Notes: generated by a model from the letters alone, not told the origin. A stretch of DNA of 64,000 nucleotides from Glaciecola sp964195425 (GCA_964195425.1 CAXMOM010000012.1:1-64000), one strand, 5' to 3'. Shown: positions 43,097 through 53,630, counted from the first letter of the stretch. Numbers and translations: made by a program.

Positions 43097-44521
43097 CTAG
43101 AGTGATGACTCCCAACCGCCGCCTAAAGACAAATTCAAATCGATGTACTGAATCAACCCTGCTCGATTTATCGAGGCGTAGTTGCGCTGAGCTGAAAATA
43201 CACGTTGTTGAATGAGCAGCACGTCTAATAAGCCAATTTCACCTTCCTTATACTGCAAGTCTGCAATGCGTAGCGCCCGTTTTGATTCTTCTAATGCAAC
43301 ATTGAGTGCTTCTTTGCGCTGCTCTACTATTACGCTTTCGTCTAATGAGGTTTCAACATCGTTAAACGCAACTAATGCTGACTGGGCGTAATTTGCTACT
43401 GCTGCTTTTTGCTCGGCAGTACGTAAATCAACTTGGGCGTCTAAACGGCCGCCATCAATCAGCGGTGCCATTAAATTAGATGCTGCCTGCCAAGCAAGAT
43501 TTGCTGGATTGAGAATATTAGATAAGGAATTAGATGCGCCACCAAGGGTGCCGCTCAGCGAGAGTGATGGCAGTTTTGCAGCTTTTGCTGCATCGATCTG
43601 ATTAAACGCGGCAGCAATGCGTCTTTCGGCGGCCACTAAATCGGGACGTCTTTCTAATAGTTCAGAAGGTAATCCTATTGGAGGTGATGCGGGTACCGCT
43701 GGCAGTAAGTTAGCTACCGTTAATTCAGCGCTAGGATAGCGGCCTAAAAGCAGCTCTATTGAGCGAGAGGCTGAGCGTTGCGCAGCCTTGCTTGCGACTA
43801 ATCGTTCTTGTGCATTGGCTCTATCTGTTTTCACTAGCGACAAATCACCTTGGTCGCCAATACCATTTTCTACCTGCACCGACACAATGCGGTGAGTTTC
43901 ATTGAGCGTGTCGATGGTCGATTGTGCGATAAGCTCTAGCCTATTAGCTTCTACTGCTAAAAAATAGGCTCTGGCAACGTTTGCTGCCAGCGAATATTGC
44001 GCAAAAGTATAATCGGTCTCTATTGCGGCCAAGCTCTCTTCAGAGGCTAGCTTGCCAGAGCGAATACGGCCCCATAAATCAAGCTCCCAGCTCGCTTCTA
44101 AGCCTACATTAAGGTTACCTACTGCACTGTCGCTAACCGCGCCACCCATTCCCGCAGTAACACCTGCGCCAACCGAAGGCGTAAGAGAAGATGCGGCTTG
44201 ATCAGACAGCGCTTTTGCCGATTCAATGTTGGCTGATAGCACTTGCAAATTTCTATTATTTTGTTGCGCTTCAATGACTAATTTTGTAAGCACCGGATCG
44301 TTTATTTTTTCAAGCCAACTAACGCTTACATCACCCAAGTTTTGCTGAACCGTAGCATAGGCTTGCGGTAGTTCAGGCAAACTCGATCTTGAAGCTTCTC
44401 TGGCCTCTTCAGTTCTGACTAAAGAGCTGGTTGTGCAGCCAGCCAAACTGGTCGCTAAAATTACCGCACAGGCTAGTCTACTATAACTTGCTGTATGTGT
44501 TTTTTTAGTCTTGGGTTTCAT
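43097..44521 (-). CDS. TolC/NodT-family outer-membrane efflux lipoprotein
   Basis: A 474-aa protein with a lipobox (SLAGC near residue 28). The NodT family layout is clear: two repeated halves of coiled-coil hairpins, with SLVRTEEAREASRSSLPELP at the mature start, ELDLWGRIRSGKLASEES near 150, RRPDLVAAERRIAAAFNQID near 290 and ALNVALEESKRALRIADLQY toward the end. It forms the outer-membrane channel of the tripartite pump. Its ATG overlaps the stop of the RND pump gene by four bases, so it is the third gene of the operon. Confidence 0.92.
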   Translation of the reverse strand: MKPKTKKTHTASYSRLACAVILATSLAGCTTSSLVRTEEAREASRSSLPELPQAYATVQQNLGDVSVSWLEKINDPVLTKLVIEAQQNNRNLQVLSANIESAKALSDQAASSLTPSVGAGVTAGMGGAVSDSAVGNLNVGLEASWELDLWGRIRSGKLASEESLAAIETDYTFAQYSLAANVARAYFLAVEANRLELIAQSTIDTLNETHRIVSVQVENGIGDQGDLSLVKTDRANAQERLVASKAAQRSASRSIELLLGRYPSAELTVANLLPAVPASPPIGLPSELLERRPDLVAAERRIAAAFNQIDAAKAAKLPSLSLSGTLGGASNSLSNILNPANLAWQAASNLMAPLIDGGRLDAQVDLRTAEQKAAVANYAQSALVAFNDVETSLDESVIVEQRKEALNVALEESKRALRIADLQYKEGEIGLLDVLLIQQRVFSAQRNYASINRAGLIQYIDLNLSLGGGWESSL

Positions 44522-47500
44522 GACTTCACCTCAGTTTCTGAATTATCGACCTTAAAAATAACAGCATATAATGCTGGCACCACAAGCAGGGTTAAAATAG
44601 TCGCAAAGGTTAAACCAAACACAAGTACTACAGCCATAGACTTGAAAAAGGCATCTCCGAACAAGGGCAAAACACCTAGTATTGTAGTAATTGCGCCCAT
44701 CATAACGGGCCTAACCCTGCTAGCTGCTGAGTCGACGATGGCATCAAACCTTGCTTTGCCTTCGCCAATTTCAATGTCCATTTGATCAACTAATACGATG
44801 GCATTTTTAATCAACAGCCCTGATAGCGACAACAGCCCCAAAATAGCCATAAACTCAAACGGCGTACCCGTAACAATTAATCCAAACACTACACCTATAA
44901 GTGCAAGCGGAACAGTTAGCCAAATGACTAATGGTTGACGCACTGCGTTAAACAGCAGAACAACCACTAGCACCATAGACAAAAAGCCCATGGGCAATAC
45001 GCTGGCAAGGTTTTCGTTTGCTTCTTTACTGCTACCATACTCGCCGCCCCAATCTAACTTGTAACCAGGAGGAAGCTCCATTGACTCAATTTGAGGCCGT
45101 ACTCGATTAAACAAATCACCAGTAATAACTCCAGCAGCAGGGTCTGACTGCGCTTTAATCCGCAGCACTCTGTTTTGTTTAAGCACTAAGGCATCGCGCC
45201 AAATAACCCGAATTTCGTCTACTACTTGTTCTACCGGCACCGCACTCCCATTTACCGGACTAATAATTTGCACTTGTCCAATAGAACCGACATCTGCACG
45301 TTCGTTTTCAGGGGCGCGAGCAATGATCGGGATCAAATCGTGGCCCTCTCGGTAAACTCCTACCGAACGGCCCGAAAAGTTGGTAAGTAAGGCAGAAGAG
45401 AAATCTTCTTTAGATATACCTACACGACGGCCGCGGTTAGACGAATAAACAGGTTCGATAATACTCACGGGCTGACGCCAATCATCTTTTATCGCTATTG
45501 CATTACCATCGGCACGCATTATTGCTTTGGCTTGTTCGGCTAGTTCCCTAAGCAAGACAGGATCGGGACCAGTAAACTCAGCTTCAATTTTTGAACCGCC
45601 GCCAGGACCAAGTTGAAACTGCCATACTTTAGCCTGTGCATCGGCGTAGTTGTTGTCTATATGGCTTTGAATGATTGGCATAATTGGAACAATACTTTCA
45701 TAGCTTTCGGTCTTGATCAGAAATTGCCCATAGGCCGAATTATTGGGTTCACCTGAATAAACCAGCATATATCGCATTGCGCCTTTTCCGATGAGCGTTT
45801 GCACCTCTACAATCCCGTCAATGCCATTTAAAAAGCCTTCTAATTCAAGCATATCTTGCTTCGTCTGCGAAATATCAGTGCCTTGCGGTAGCCAATAATC
45901 CACTACGATTTGTTCAGTAGTAGAGGCCGGGAAAAACCCTGATTTAACGAACTGAAATCCCCACAGCGATATTAAGAACAAGCCCGCGGCTCCTAAAATA
46001 GGGATCCAGCGTACAATTAACATTTTGCGCATCATCGATTTGTATACGGCCAAAAATTTGGCTTCTTTTACTTCTTCATTTGAAGGTGTACCTTGCTTGA
46101 ACATCAAGTCACCTAAAAAAGGTACAATCGTAATCGCAAACAACCAGCTGTAAAGCAGCGATATCATTACCACCCAAAACAAATGTCCCGTATATTCAGC
46201 CGTGTCACCAGGCGAAAATCCAACTGGCGCAAATGCCAGAATTCCCACCAAGGTACCGCCCAGAAGCGGCCAAATAGAGCGGTCGATGACCTTTTTGACT
46301 ACCTTTAGTTTGTCTTCACCTTTTTGCGTGCCTACCAAGATACCCTCTGTAACCACTATGGCATTATCTACTAGCATGCCTAAGGCTATAATTAATGCAC
46401 CAAGAGAAATACGGTGCATAGGAATGCCTACAAAATCCATCGTGGCTAGGGTGGCGGCAATAGTAAATAATAAAACAGCACCAATTATTACCGACGATTT
46501 AATACCCATAAAAAATATCAACGTGACTAGCACAATAACTAATGCAGCGAGCACATTTAAGGCAAAGGCATCTACGGCCGCTTGGGTGACTTTACCCTGA
46601 TGATAGTACTCGTGGAGTTCTATGCCCACGGGGCGCTGATTTTCTACTTCAATCAACTTTTGCTCGATCGCCTTGCCCATTTCAACCACGTTAGAGCCAG
46701 TCACATTTGATATACCAAATCCAATTGCGGGTTGTCCGTTAAACCTAAGTTCTTCTTTAAGGGGAGTTTGATAGTCGCGAGTAATGGTCGCGATATCTTG
46801 TAGGTACACAAGCGTACCTTGACTGTCGGTAGAAACAACTATATTTTTTAGCTCTTCTACTGAGTCAGCGCTGCCTGTGGGTTGCACCACTAAACGACGA
46901 TTACCTACCCGTAGATCACCTGCAGAAACGACAGTATTTTGCTGTGCTAAATCTTGATAAATTTGATTTACCGATAGGCCCAACACTGCCGCTCGCGCTC
47001 TGGAAATTTCGATATAAATAGCTTCTTTTTGCACACCAGAAAGCACCACCTTTGCGACGCCATCAACCGAGAGTACCTCAGTACGTAAACTATCAACGTA
47101 ATCGAATAATTCTTTATGGCTATAACCGTCACCGGTAAATAAATAGTACACGCCATAAACATCACCAAAGTCGTCATTCACAATAGAGGCCCTAGCACCG
47201 GGCGGCAAACTGCCTTGAGCATCGTTAACCTTGTTACGAAGCTTTGACCAGATCGAGGTTAATGACTCTTTTGACTTTGAAAATTCGTATTTAATTTCAA
47301 CTTCTATGCGTGAATAGCCCGCTTGAGATGTAGATAAAATTTCTTTTACTTCTTGTAGCTGTTGAATTGCAGACTCAAGAGGTTCAGAGACTTCATTTGC
47401 TACTTCCAGTGGAGTTGCACCTGGATATGGAGTAATGACGACAGCTTTGCGGATCGTAAATTCTGGGTCTTCGAAACGCGGCATTGTTTGGTAGGCGTTC

Positions 47501-47577
47501 CAACCAGCAACTAGAGACGCAATGATCACAATCATAGTGATCAGGCGATTTTTAATTGCAAAAATGCCTATATTCAT
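44518..47577 (-). CDS. RND-family efflux pump, inner-membrane transporter
   Basis: A 1019-aa AcrB-like transporter with the usual N-terminal segment AIKNRLITMIVIIASLVAG. The porter domain starts around 35 with PEFTIRKAVVITPYPGATPL. In TM4, where AcrB has two adjacent aspartates, this protein has GMLVDNAIVVTEG, so only the first Asp remains. The C-terminal half includes the repeated LLIKNAIVLVDQMDIEIGEG and RVRPVMMGAITTILGVLPL. It belongs to a subfamily of RND pumps with the DN pair, which may couple protons differently; substrate is unknown. It sits between membrane-fusion protein and TolC-like genes. Confidence 0.92.
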   Translation of the reverse strand: MNIGIFAIKNRLITMIVIIASLVAGWNAYQTMPRFEDPEFTIRKAVVITPYPGATPLEVANEVSEPLESAIQQLQEVKEILSTSQAGYSRIEVEIKYEFSKSKESLTSIWSKLRNKVNDAQGSLPPGARASIVNDDFGDVYGVYYLFTGDGYSHKELFDYVDSLRTEVLSVDGVAKVVLSGVQKEAIYIEISRARAAVLGLSVNQIYQDLAQQNTVVSAGDLRVGNRRLVVQPTGSADSVEELKNIVVSTDSQGTLVYLQDIATITRDYQTPLKEELRFNGQPAIGFGISNVTGSNVVEMGKAIEQKLIEVENQRPVGIELHEYYHQGKVTQAAVDAFALNVLAALVIVLVTLIFFMGIKSSVIIGAVLLFTIAATLATMDFVGIPMHRISLGALIIALGMLVDNAIVVTEGILVGTQKGEDKLKVVKKVIDRSIWPLLGGTLVGILAFAPVGFSPGDTAEYTGHLFWVVMISLLYSWLFAITIVPFLGDLMFKQGTPSNEEVKEAKFLAVYKSMMRKMLIVRWIPILGAAGLFLISLWGFQFVKSGFFPASTTEQIVVDYWLPQGTDISQTKQDMLELEGFLNGIDGIVEVQTLIGKGAMRYMLVYSGEPNNSAYGQFLIKTESYESIVPIMPIIQSHIDNNYADAQAKVWQFQLGPGGGSKIEAEFTGPDPVLLRELAEQAKAIMRADGNAIAIKDDWRQPVSIIEPVYSSNRGRRVGISKEDFSSALLTNFSGRSVGVYREGHDLIPIIARAPENERADVGSIGQVQIISPVNGSAVPVEQVVDEIRVIWRDALVLKQNRVLRIKAQSDPAAGVITGDLFNRVRPQIESMELPPGYKLDWGGEYGSSKEANENLASVLPMGFLSMVLVVVLLFNAVRQPLVIWLTVPLALIGVVFGLIVTGTPFEFMAILGLLSLSGLLIKNAIVLVDQMDIEIGEGKARFDAIVDSAASRVRPVMMGAITTILGVLPLFGDAFFKSMAVVLVFGLTFATILTLLVVPALYAVIFKVDNSETEVKS

Positions 47578-47608
47578 ATTTTTTCCTATTCTATTTTTGC
47601 AATTATGC

Positions 47609-48676
47609 TTAGCTTTCTAGAGGGCGAATTTTCATGCCCTCTTGCAAATAGGCACCGCCAGCGCCAATAATTGTGTCACCCACTTGTAAACCGGCGATGA
47701 TCATAATATTTTGCCCTTCTATATCACCTACCTTGATGTTTCGGCGAGACACTTTATAAGTGTTGGTGTTGACCAACCAAACAAACTGACCTTTAGCATC
47801 AGACACCACAGCCCCCATGGGAATGAACATTTTCCCTAGGCGACTCGCTTTATCATTAAACGCTACCTTAGACACCACAACCCCAGTCATTCCTGGCAGT
47901 ACCGTCATATTGGCAAGAGGAGTAAAACTAAAGCTTACCTCGAAGGTTTGTGAGCGTTCGTCTGCCAACGCAATTGCGCCCACCATGATTCCGGGCAAAG
48001 GGTGAGCCCCTTCAGAGTCGAGAATAACGGTGGTTTCTACTAGTGCAATCTTTTTGATTTGCGCCACTAGACTTGCGGGGATTTTCACTTTTGCCTCAGC
48101 CGGACCATCAGTTTGAATAGTAACAATGGGTGTTGCTGGGTTAACTGCGTCGAGTTCTTCTACAAAAGTGTTTGCAATCACGCCTGAAAATGGCGCGACT
48201 AGGGAAGTATCTTCGAGTGCTTTTTTAGCATTATCTAAACCGGTAATAGCAACGTTTAAAGCATTTTCACGTTTATCAAAAATACTTTTTGCTATAGCGT
48301 CAGCAGCCATTAATCGTTGAGCCCGCTCAAATTCAATTTTCACGGTATCGTATTGGGTTTGAGCCGCATCAAGTTGATTATTGAAGACCCGCTTATCAAG
48401 CTCTGCAATGACTTGCCCTTGCTCAATAGGATCGCCTTCTCTCACGTTCAAACTTATTACTTGACCCGACACCTGAAACACTAAGTTTTTTGAACTTAAG
48501 GCTTCAACTACCGCGGGAAAGCGATATTCTTTAACGTTATCGGCAGCAGTGACTTCAATAAGTTTAGCCGGGCGAATCACCTCAACCTGCAAAGCTTGCT
48601 CTGGTTCACCGCACCCTGCTGTAAGAAATATTGCAAATACTAGGGCACCCAAGCGCCAATTAACGTTAAAATCCAT
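47609..48676 (-). CDS. RND efflux membrane-fusion lipoprotein
   Basis: A 355-aa periplasmic adaptor. The ATG at 48676 has AAGGAA six bases upstream; an earlier ATG at 48700 is not favoured. The lipobox LTAGC (about 17-21) makes it an inner-membrane-anchored lipoprotein. The lipoyl half-motif is VSGQVISLNVREGDPIEQGQ (about 68-87), followed by a coiled-coil hairpin (NNQLDAAQTQYDTVKIEFER) and the matching half at ALEDTSLVAPFSGVIANTFV (about 153-172). The end has a beta-barrel and membrane-proximal domain. It leads the efflux operon (adaptor, pump, channel). No regulator gene is adjacent. Confidence 0.92.
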   Translation of the reverse strand: MDFNVNWRLGALVFAIFLTAGCGEPEQALQVEVIRPAKLIEVTAADNVKEYRFPAVVEALSSKNLVFQVSGQVISLNVREGDPIEQGQVIAELDKRVFNNQLDAAQTQYDTVKIEFERAQRLMAADAIAKSIFDKRENALNVAITGLDNAKKALEDTSLVAPFSGVIANTFVEELDAVNPATPIVTIQTDGPAEAKVKIPASLVAQIKKIALVETTVILDSEGAHPLPGIMVGAIALADERSQTFEVSFSFTPLANMTVLPGMTGVVVSKVAFNDKASRLGKMFIPMGAVVSDAKGQFVWLVNTNTYKVSRRNIKVGDIEGQNIMIIAGLQVGDTIIGAGGAYLQEGMKIRPLES

Positions 48677-49015
48677 CTTTCTTTCCTTATTTATAAACAA
48701 GTTAAGGACTTACTGAGTTCACTCTAGCCTACATTTATATTCGCACTTCTAGTTCAGATAATCTAATCGTTTTTCGATTAATTTGCTTGTTGCCCAATAT
48801 GAGTCTACGTTGTTGTATAGCTAGATTCATTCAAAACATAATAGATAAAGCGCTTTTGGTGTTTCCGAGATCTGTAATCAGGTATATAATTTCATGTTAA
48901 AAACATTAGATAAGCTTTAATTAAATTGAAATCTGCCGATATCAGTACACGAACGTCAAATGCTCAAAAGGCGAGAATCGCCCTGTAAAATTTAATCTAG
49001 GGTAACGTTATTACT
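48677..49015. other. Divergent intergenic region, efflux operon and cyclase
   Basis: About 340 bases between the efflux adaptor and the divergent diguanylate cyclase. A TTGCTTG/TTGCCCAATA region near 48783-48798 is AT-rich but shows no clear palindrome. It must contain promoters for both transcription units. No small gene is supported. Confidence 0.4.
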
Positions 49016-50170
49016 ATGCAATTGAACGTAGCACAAAAAACAAAACTTGCCATTATCGACTTAACGTTTGCGCAAACCGTTAGTGCTGCTATTTCACATT
49101 TATTTGCGATTGCGCTTATCGCATTTTGGTTTTCACATGTTGCACCGCTCAGCGAATTGCTGGTTTGGGTGAGCGCAGTTGTACTTATCACTATTGTCCG
49201 AATAAGTACATTTTACGCATATAAGAAATATGGAAATGACCAAAATGCCAACCTTTGGATGCATGGGTGGACGAGCCTATTTTTTATATTGGGCATAATT
49301 TACGCTTGCGGGTTTATATATTTTGTACCTTTAGACAAGACAGAGTATTTGGTATCTATTGGCATGTTTGTAGTCGCCCTTAGTGCTGCCGCCGCAATTG
49401 GGAATGCGGCGAATATTTATGCTACTTTGAGCTTCTTTATGCCTGTTACAATTCCGAGTATTGTTTTCTTATTTTTGTTCGGCGGCACAGCAGGCTATGT
49501 TGCTGGATTCACCATTGTCATATACTCAGTTATTGCGCTACATTTATTGAGGAAGAGTAACAAAGCCTACAAAAAATCTATTTTTTTGAATTTTGAACAC
49601 AAACAAGAAATAGAAAAACGTGAGCAAATAGAAAAGCAACTACACGAGATTTCACGTAAAGACAGTCTTACTGGGCTTTTCAACAGAAGATATTTTGATG
49701 AAATGCTCACAATTGAAATAGGCAGGGCAAAGCGTAACAATCTGCAGCTATGTTTAATCATATTTGATGTTGATTACTTTAAGGAATACAACGACAAATA
49801 CGGTCACGTTAGTGGTGACAATTGTTTAATTCAAATCGCAGAAATTGCAGATAGCTTAGTTTCTCGACAAGGCGACATAATTGCTAGATATGGCGGTGAA
49901 GAATTTGCAATCATTTTGCCTAATATAGAGTTAGAAGGAGCTATTTTATTAGCTAATGCCCTTCAAGAGCTTATTCAAAATGAAAATATTGTGCATGCCG
50001 ACACTAAACTCGCAACATTAAAGTGTGTAACTATAAGTTTAGGTGTGACTGAGCTAATACTAAATAAAGAAACAGGTGCATCCGAGCTAATTGAAAACGC
50101 TGATATCGCGCTTTACGAAGCCAAGCGCAGGGGGCGAAACCGCGTTCACGCTGATACCAAAGAATCTTGA
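49016..50170 (+). CDS. Membrane-bound diguanylate cyclase (GGEEF)
   Basis: A 384-aa protein with about six hydrophobic segments in residues 20-185, then a short coiled coil (FEHKQEIEKREQIEKQLHEI) and a complete GGDEF domain. It has SRKDSLTGLFNRRYFDEML (about 216-234), FDVDYFKEYNDKYGHVSGD and the active site ARYGGEEFAIILPN (about 293-306). An allosteric RxxD site (RQGD) lies exactly five residues before GGEEF, so product inhibition by cyclic di-GMP is expected. All catalytic residues are present, unlike the degenerate domain at 7634. The sensor part is an MASE-like membrane domain of unknown signal. Confidence 0.93.
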   Translation: MQLNVAQKTKLAIIDLTFAQTVSAAISHLFAIALIAFWFSHVAPLSELLVWVSAVVLITIVRISTFYAYKKYGNDQNANLWMHGWTSLFFILGIIYACGFIYFVPLDKTEYLVSIGMFVVALSAAAAIGNAANIYATLSFFMPVTIPSIVFLFLFGGTAGYVAGFTIVIYSVIALHLLRKSNKAYKKSIFLNFEHKQEIEKREQIEKQLHEISRKDSLTGLFNRRYFDEMLTIEIGRAKRNNLQLCLIIFDVDYFKEYNDKYGHVSGDNCLIQIAEIADSLVSRQGDIIARYGGEEFAIILPNIELEGAILLANALQELIQNENIVHADTKLATLKCVTISLGVTELILNKETGASELIENADIALYEAKRRGRNRVHADTKES

Positions 50171-50200
50171 GCTTACCTGCATTTGCTTACGATATATAGT

Positions 50201-53200
50201 CTATATTAGATGAATTTTTAAATTCCAAGTATTAAGTTTACCCACATCACGACCAGCATGATCTGATACTGCTATTGTCCAATTCCCTGCAACGACTTCT
50301 CCAATAAAATCATCTAGAAAAGGCAAAGAATTATTGTCGAATACTGCCACTAGATTATTCTGAACGCCACCCAAGCGATTATGTATAACCGCGGTTTTAC
50401 CTGATGGTGAACTTAGCCCAACAATTAAGTCGCCTATGTAGGTATGTGAAATGTCGAGCGCTAACGCCAAGGCTTTTACTTCTCCTTGTTGGCTAACTTG
50501 CAGTACGTCTTTAATACCTTGGGGATTATTGTCGGGGACACGTGTGCCTGGAGAACTCGTTAAATCAATAAGCTGCTGATTATCGAGGGTCATATCTAAG
50601 CCCCATTTGCGCAAGATCCCTACATCTTGCCTCGCTTGGTCAAAAATAGAAAGCCGCCAGTCACCATTTACTGACTTACCTTTCAAGTGTGTTAGCTCGC
50701 TTAGGCTTAACATATCGTAGCTTTGCACAAGGTTGTTATTACCCCCTCCTAAGCGTTTATGTAATGTAATTTCATTGCCATGGGGGGGTATCAAATTAAC
50801 TAACAAATCACCAATATAAGTATGTTCTATATCTACTCCTATTTTAATGCTTTTAATCCTTCCAGATGCACCAATCCTGATTGTGTCAGATACGCCAAGC
50901 GCGCTATTATCAGGAATAGAGATGTTTGGTGAGTTCTGCTCAGAAATAGTGGTACCTGTTTGTGTGCTTCCTATGTTGGCTCTAATAACCATTGCAAAGT
51001 CCTGACTCGGTTGCGGGACATTCGAGGCCACAACCTCAATATTCCAAAGCCCCTTTCCAGGCGACAACACTATGACTTTTTCAACGTTATTATTCGCATC
51101 CATTACTAAAGACCCAGCAGTTTGATTCCCAATATGGCGTTGGCCTAGTGGGTCAGTCAGCATCAAATTCAAATTATTAACCAAGCTTGCACCAGGATAG
51201 TCGCTGTAGGCAAGCACCACACACAACGGCGAATCAGAACTACTAACATTGACCTCATGACGCCATAATTCGCCGGTGTTTAATCCACCAACTATGTCTA
51301 GAAACTCTGCTGTGGCAGGTCCGGCAGGCACTAGTGAATCATCTATATTTAATCGCCCAAAGCCTTGATGATTATCGGCTACCACATCATCTTGATTGTT
51401 ACTTGGAAGGCGTGTTGCCCCAGCAATCAAGGCTGCTTTAATTAATGCAGCCGAAGGGCTAAAAAATCCCTTTTCTGTGCGCAAAAATTGTCGTACTAAA
51501 ACGGCGGCCCCGGCGGCTAATGGTGTTGCCATACTTGTGCCCCCCATAAAAAAGTATTTCTTTGATGGGGGAAAGCGTCGCCATGCATTATTGTTTTCAG
51601 CTAGGCGAGTGGATCGTGTTGACAAAATAAATGTGCCGGGCGCAACTATGTCAGGCCGAATTCGTTTGTCTTGCGTTGGCCCGCGGCTACTAAAAGCTAC
51701 GATTTGCGCGGGATCGTTTGCCATAGGGTCGTCACGTATAGGCGCCACGGGATAATCCATAGGCCACCAGCTACCGTATGTTTCTGCGTTAAATTCAGGC
51801 CGCTGGTTTTCACTAGCACCTACACAAATGCAATTTTTTGCGGTTCCTGGAGATGTAACACTCATTGGATTTATTATACCGTTTCCGTCTTCATCAGTTC
51901 CGTCGTTGCCGGCGGCGAACAACACCGTAAAATCTCTATTCATCCATACGAATCTATCAAGTTGTTCACATTGTTCGTCGTATTCCCCGGGTCTACCGCC
52001 ACCCCAAGAATTAGTATGAACTCTAGCATTTCGCTCATAGGCGTTAGCAAACAATAAACGAATGTCACTGGGTATACCCGAAAGCAAATATGATCCATAT
52101 TGTTCATGAAAACTGGGGTTTTTCCAGTCCATATGTTGCTCTATTGCTTGAAACACCAAATGCGCTTTGTAGGCAAGTCCACGAATTGGTTTTGCAATAC
52201 CCGGTACAGAAAGACTCTCGCTTCCATCGCCCAATACAGATCCCGCTACGTGCGTACCATGGCCAGACTGCCCGTCCAATCCTCCATCATCAGAGGCTGG
52301 ATTATTAATAAATTGAGAATAGTAATCATCCACCGGGTAACTAAGCAATGCGTCAACTCTGCCGGCGAAATCGGCATGAATATTATTGGCTTCTCCTGAA
52401 TCTAAACCGGTATCGCAAACGGCAACAACCTCGCCACTTCCATCAAGGTTTAGTGAGCTTATTTCTGTTGATATTGATGAATTCATTATGCTAATGGCCA
52501 CATTGTTACTAGTTCGCTTAAGACTGCGGTGCCGAATGCCTGAAACACCATGAATAGCAGATAATTTCACTATCTGATCTTTGCCTACTTTGTCTTGAGT
52601 GACCTTAATTATCATCAAACAGGCTTGTGAGTCCTCTTTTAAAATGTGAAATCCCAGTTCTGGTATTAACGCGCTTGCAGCTACTAACGATTCTGAATCA
52701 AAAAATGTGACGGTGTACATTCCGGGTAATAATCGAGTACGCGGTAATTCATTCTTGATGTCATCAACAGATTTACCTATTCGCTCTAACACTAACGGGT
52801 CTATCCGGTCTTCATGGCATAAATGGCCTAGCCACCGCACAAACGAAAATTCATTGATTGTTGCTAGTAGGCGTTCATCGGCTTTTACAATATAGCTGAA
52901 ACTGTTATGCGGTGATTGAAGCTTTGCGCCAACAGATTTTAGCTGTTCAAGCCACTCAGATTTTATTGGGCCGATAAACTGAATAAGGTAGTGATGCCAA
53001 CCCGAATCTACTTCAGTTTGCGCGTGATAATCAGGATGACTTAGCGTATTACCAGAATTAGACATTCTTGGTATATTGGTATTCAAGTAGCGTTGTCCAG
53101 CAGGCAAGACGTATTGGTGTGTAATATCTTCTAGCGGAAATCGCTGTGCGAGGTTTTCAATCTGCTCGTGGGCAACAGTAGCTAAGACAAATCCTTGATA

Positions 53201-53278
53201 ATATTCGATGACATTAATTTCTTGACCGAGCTGTTGTTGTTGCGGTCCACTGCAAAATATTTTAAGAGTGTGTTGCAT
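50201..53278 (-). CDS. Subtilisin-like S8 protease with two P domains, 1025 aa
   Basis: The catalytic triad is visible: Asp in VAVCDTGLDSGE (about 286), His in GQSGHGTHVAGSV (about 343), Ser in FMGGTSMATPLAAGA (about 583). The region before the Asp (about 80-260) looks like a fervidolysin-type propeptide domain, including a SDPVL..R-like ...RIDPLVLERIGKS stretch. After the catalytic domain come two tandem P/homoB (proprotein convertase) domains, near 778-890 and 905-1025, each with IGDLLVNLxxPxG and the LGGxxNNL pair. No signal peptide is visible at the N-terminus (MQHTLKIFCSGPQQQ), which is unusual for such a protease. It could be intracellular, released by lysis, or moved by another route such as the nearby injection system (speculation). 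Confidence 0.9.
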   Translation of the reverse strand: MQHTLKIFCSGPQQQQLGQEINVIEYYQGFVLATVAHEQIENLAQRFPLEDITHQYVLPAGQRYLNTNIPRMSNSGNTLSHPDYHAQTEVDSGWHHYLIQFIGPIKSEWLEQLKSVGAKLQSPHNSFSYIVKADERLLATINEFSFVRWLGHLCHEDRIDPLVLERIGKSVDDIKNELPRTRLLPGMYTVTFFDSESLVAASALIPELGFHILKEDSQACLMIIKVTQDKVGKDQIVKLSAIHGVSGIRHRSLKRTSNNVAISIMNSSISTEISSLNLDGSGEVVAVCDTGLDSGEANNIHADFAGRVDALLSYPVDDYYSQFINNPASDDGGLDGQSGHGTHVAGSVLGDGSESLSVPGIAKPIRGLAYKAHLVFQAIEQHMDWKNPSFHEQYGSYLLSGIPSDIRLLFANAYERNARVHTNSWGGGRPGEYDEQCEQLDRFVWMNRDFTVLFAAGNDGTDEDGNGIINPMSVTSPGTAKNCICVGASENQRPEFNAETYGSWWPMDYPVAPIRDDPMANDPAQIVAFSSRGPTQDKRIRPDIVAPGTFILSTRSTRLAENNNAWRRFPPSKKYFFMGGTSMATPLAAGAAVLVRQFLRTEKGFFSPSAALIKAALIAGATRLPSNNQDDVVADNHQGFGRLNIDDSLVPAGPATAEFLDIVGGLNTGELWRHEVNVSSSDSPLCVVLAYSDYPGASLVNNLNLMLTDPLGQRHIGNQTAGSLVMDANNNVEKVIVLSPGKGLWNIEVVASNVPQPSQDFAMVIRANIGSTQTGTTISEQNSPNISIPDNSALGVSDTIRIGASGRIKSIKIGVDIEHTYIGDLLVNLIPPHGNEITLHKRLGGGNNNLVQSYDMLSLSELTHLKGKSVNGDWRLSIFDQARQDVGILRKWGLDMTLDNQQLIDLTSSPGTRVPDNNPQGIKDVLQVSQQGEVKALALALDISHTYIGDLIVGLSSPSGKTAVIHNRLGGVQNNLVAVFDNNSLPFLDDFIGEVVAGNWTIAVSDHAGRDVGKLNTWNLKIHLI

Positions 53279-53630
53279 AATCGTTCCTTATTTCAATCAA
53301 AAGACTTAATAATGAACAAAAACCGACAACTCAGCTGATTTTTGACGCAGCGAGATTGTATTGAGAGTAAACAATATCCCTAATCTATGCAAGACAGCGA
53401 TTCGGCTCGGTCACATAAGTTAATCTCGTATTTGTAGTGAAACCTTATTTTTACCATGTTACTTTTTCAATGGTAGAATTTACCGGTGGTACATAGGTGC
53501 AATGTAGCGGCTTTGCTCTTCGCAATTACTCGCATTCCTTTATAGAAAAAAATAGTGCAATTCTTTAGTTTATCTTGATTGCTTTTTTTGAAAAAAGCGC
53601 TATCTTGCAACAACAAGCAAGGTCCATAAT
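53279..53630. other. Intergenic region upstream of the protease and small genes
   Basis: Contains no supported gene. It lies between the minus-strand protease start and the plus-strand small proteins and must hold both promoters. An A/T-rich stretch with poly-T (53580-53600) precedes the ribosome site of the next small gene. Confidence 0.4.

Noticed and set aside
46202..46600. 132-aa plus-strand frame
   Set aside because: Antisense to the RND pump gene; mirror of conserved membrane-protein codons.
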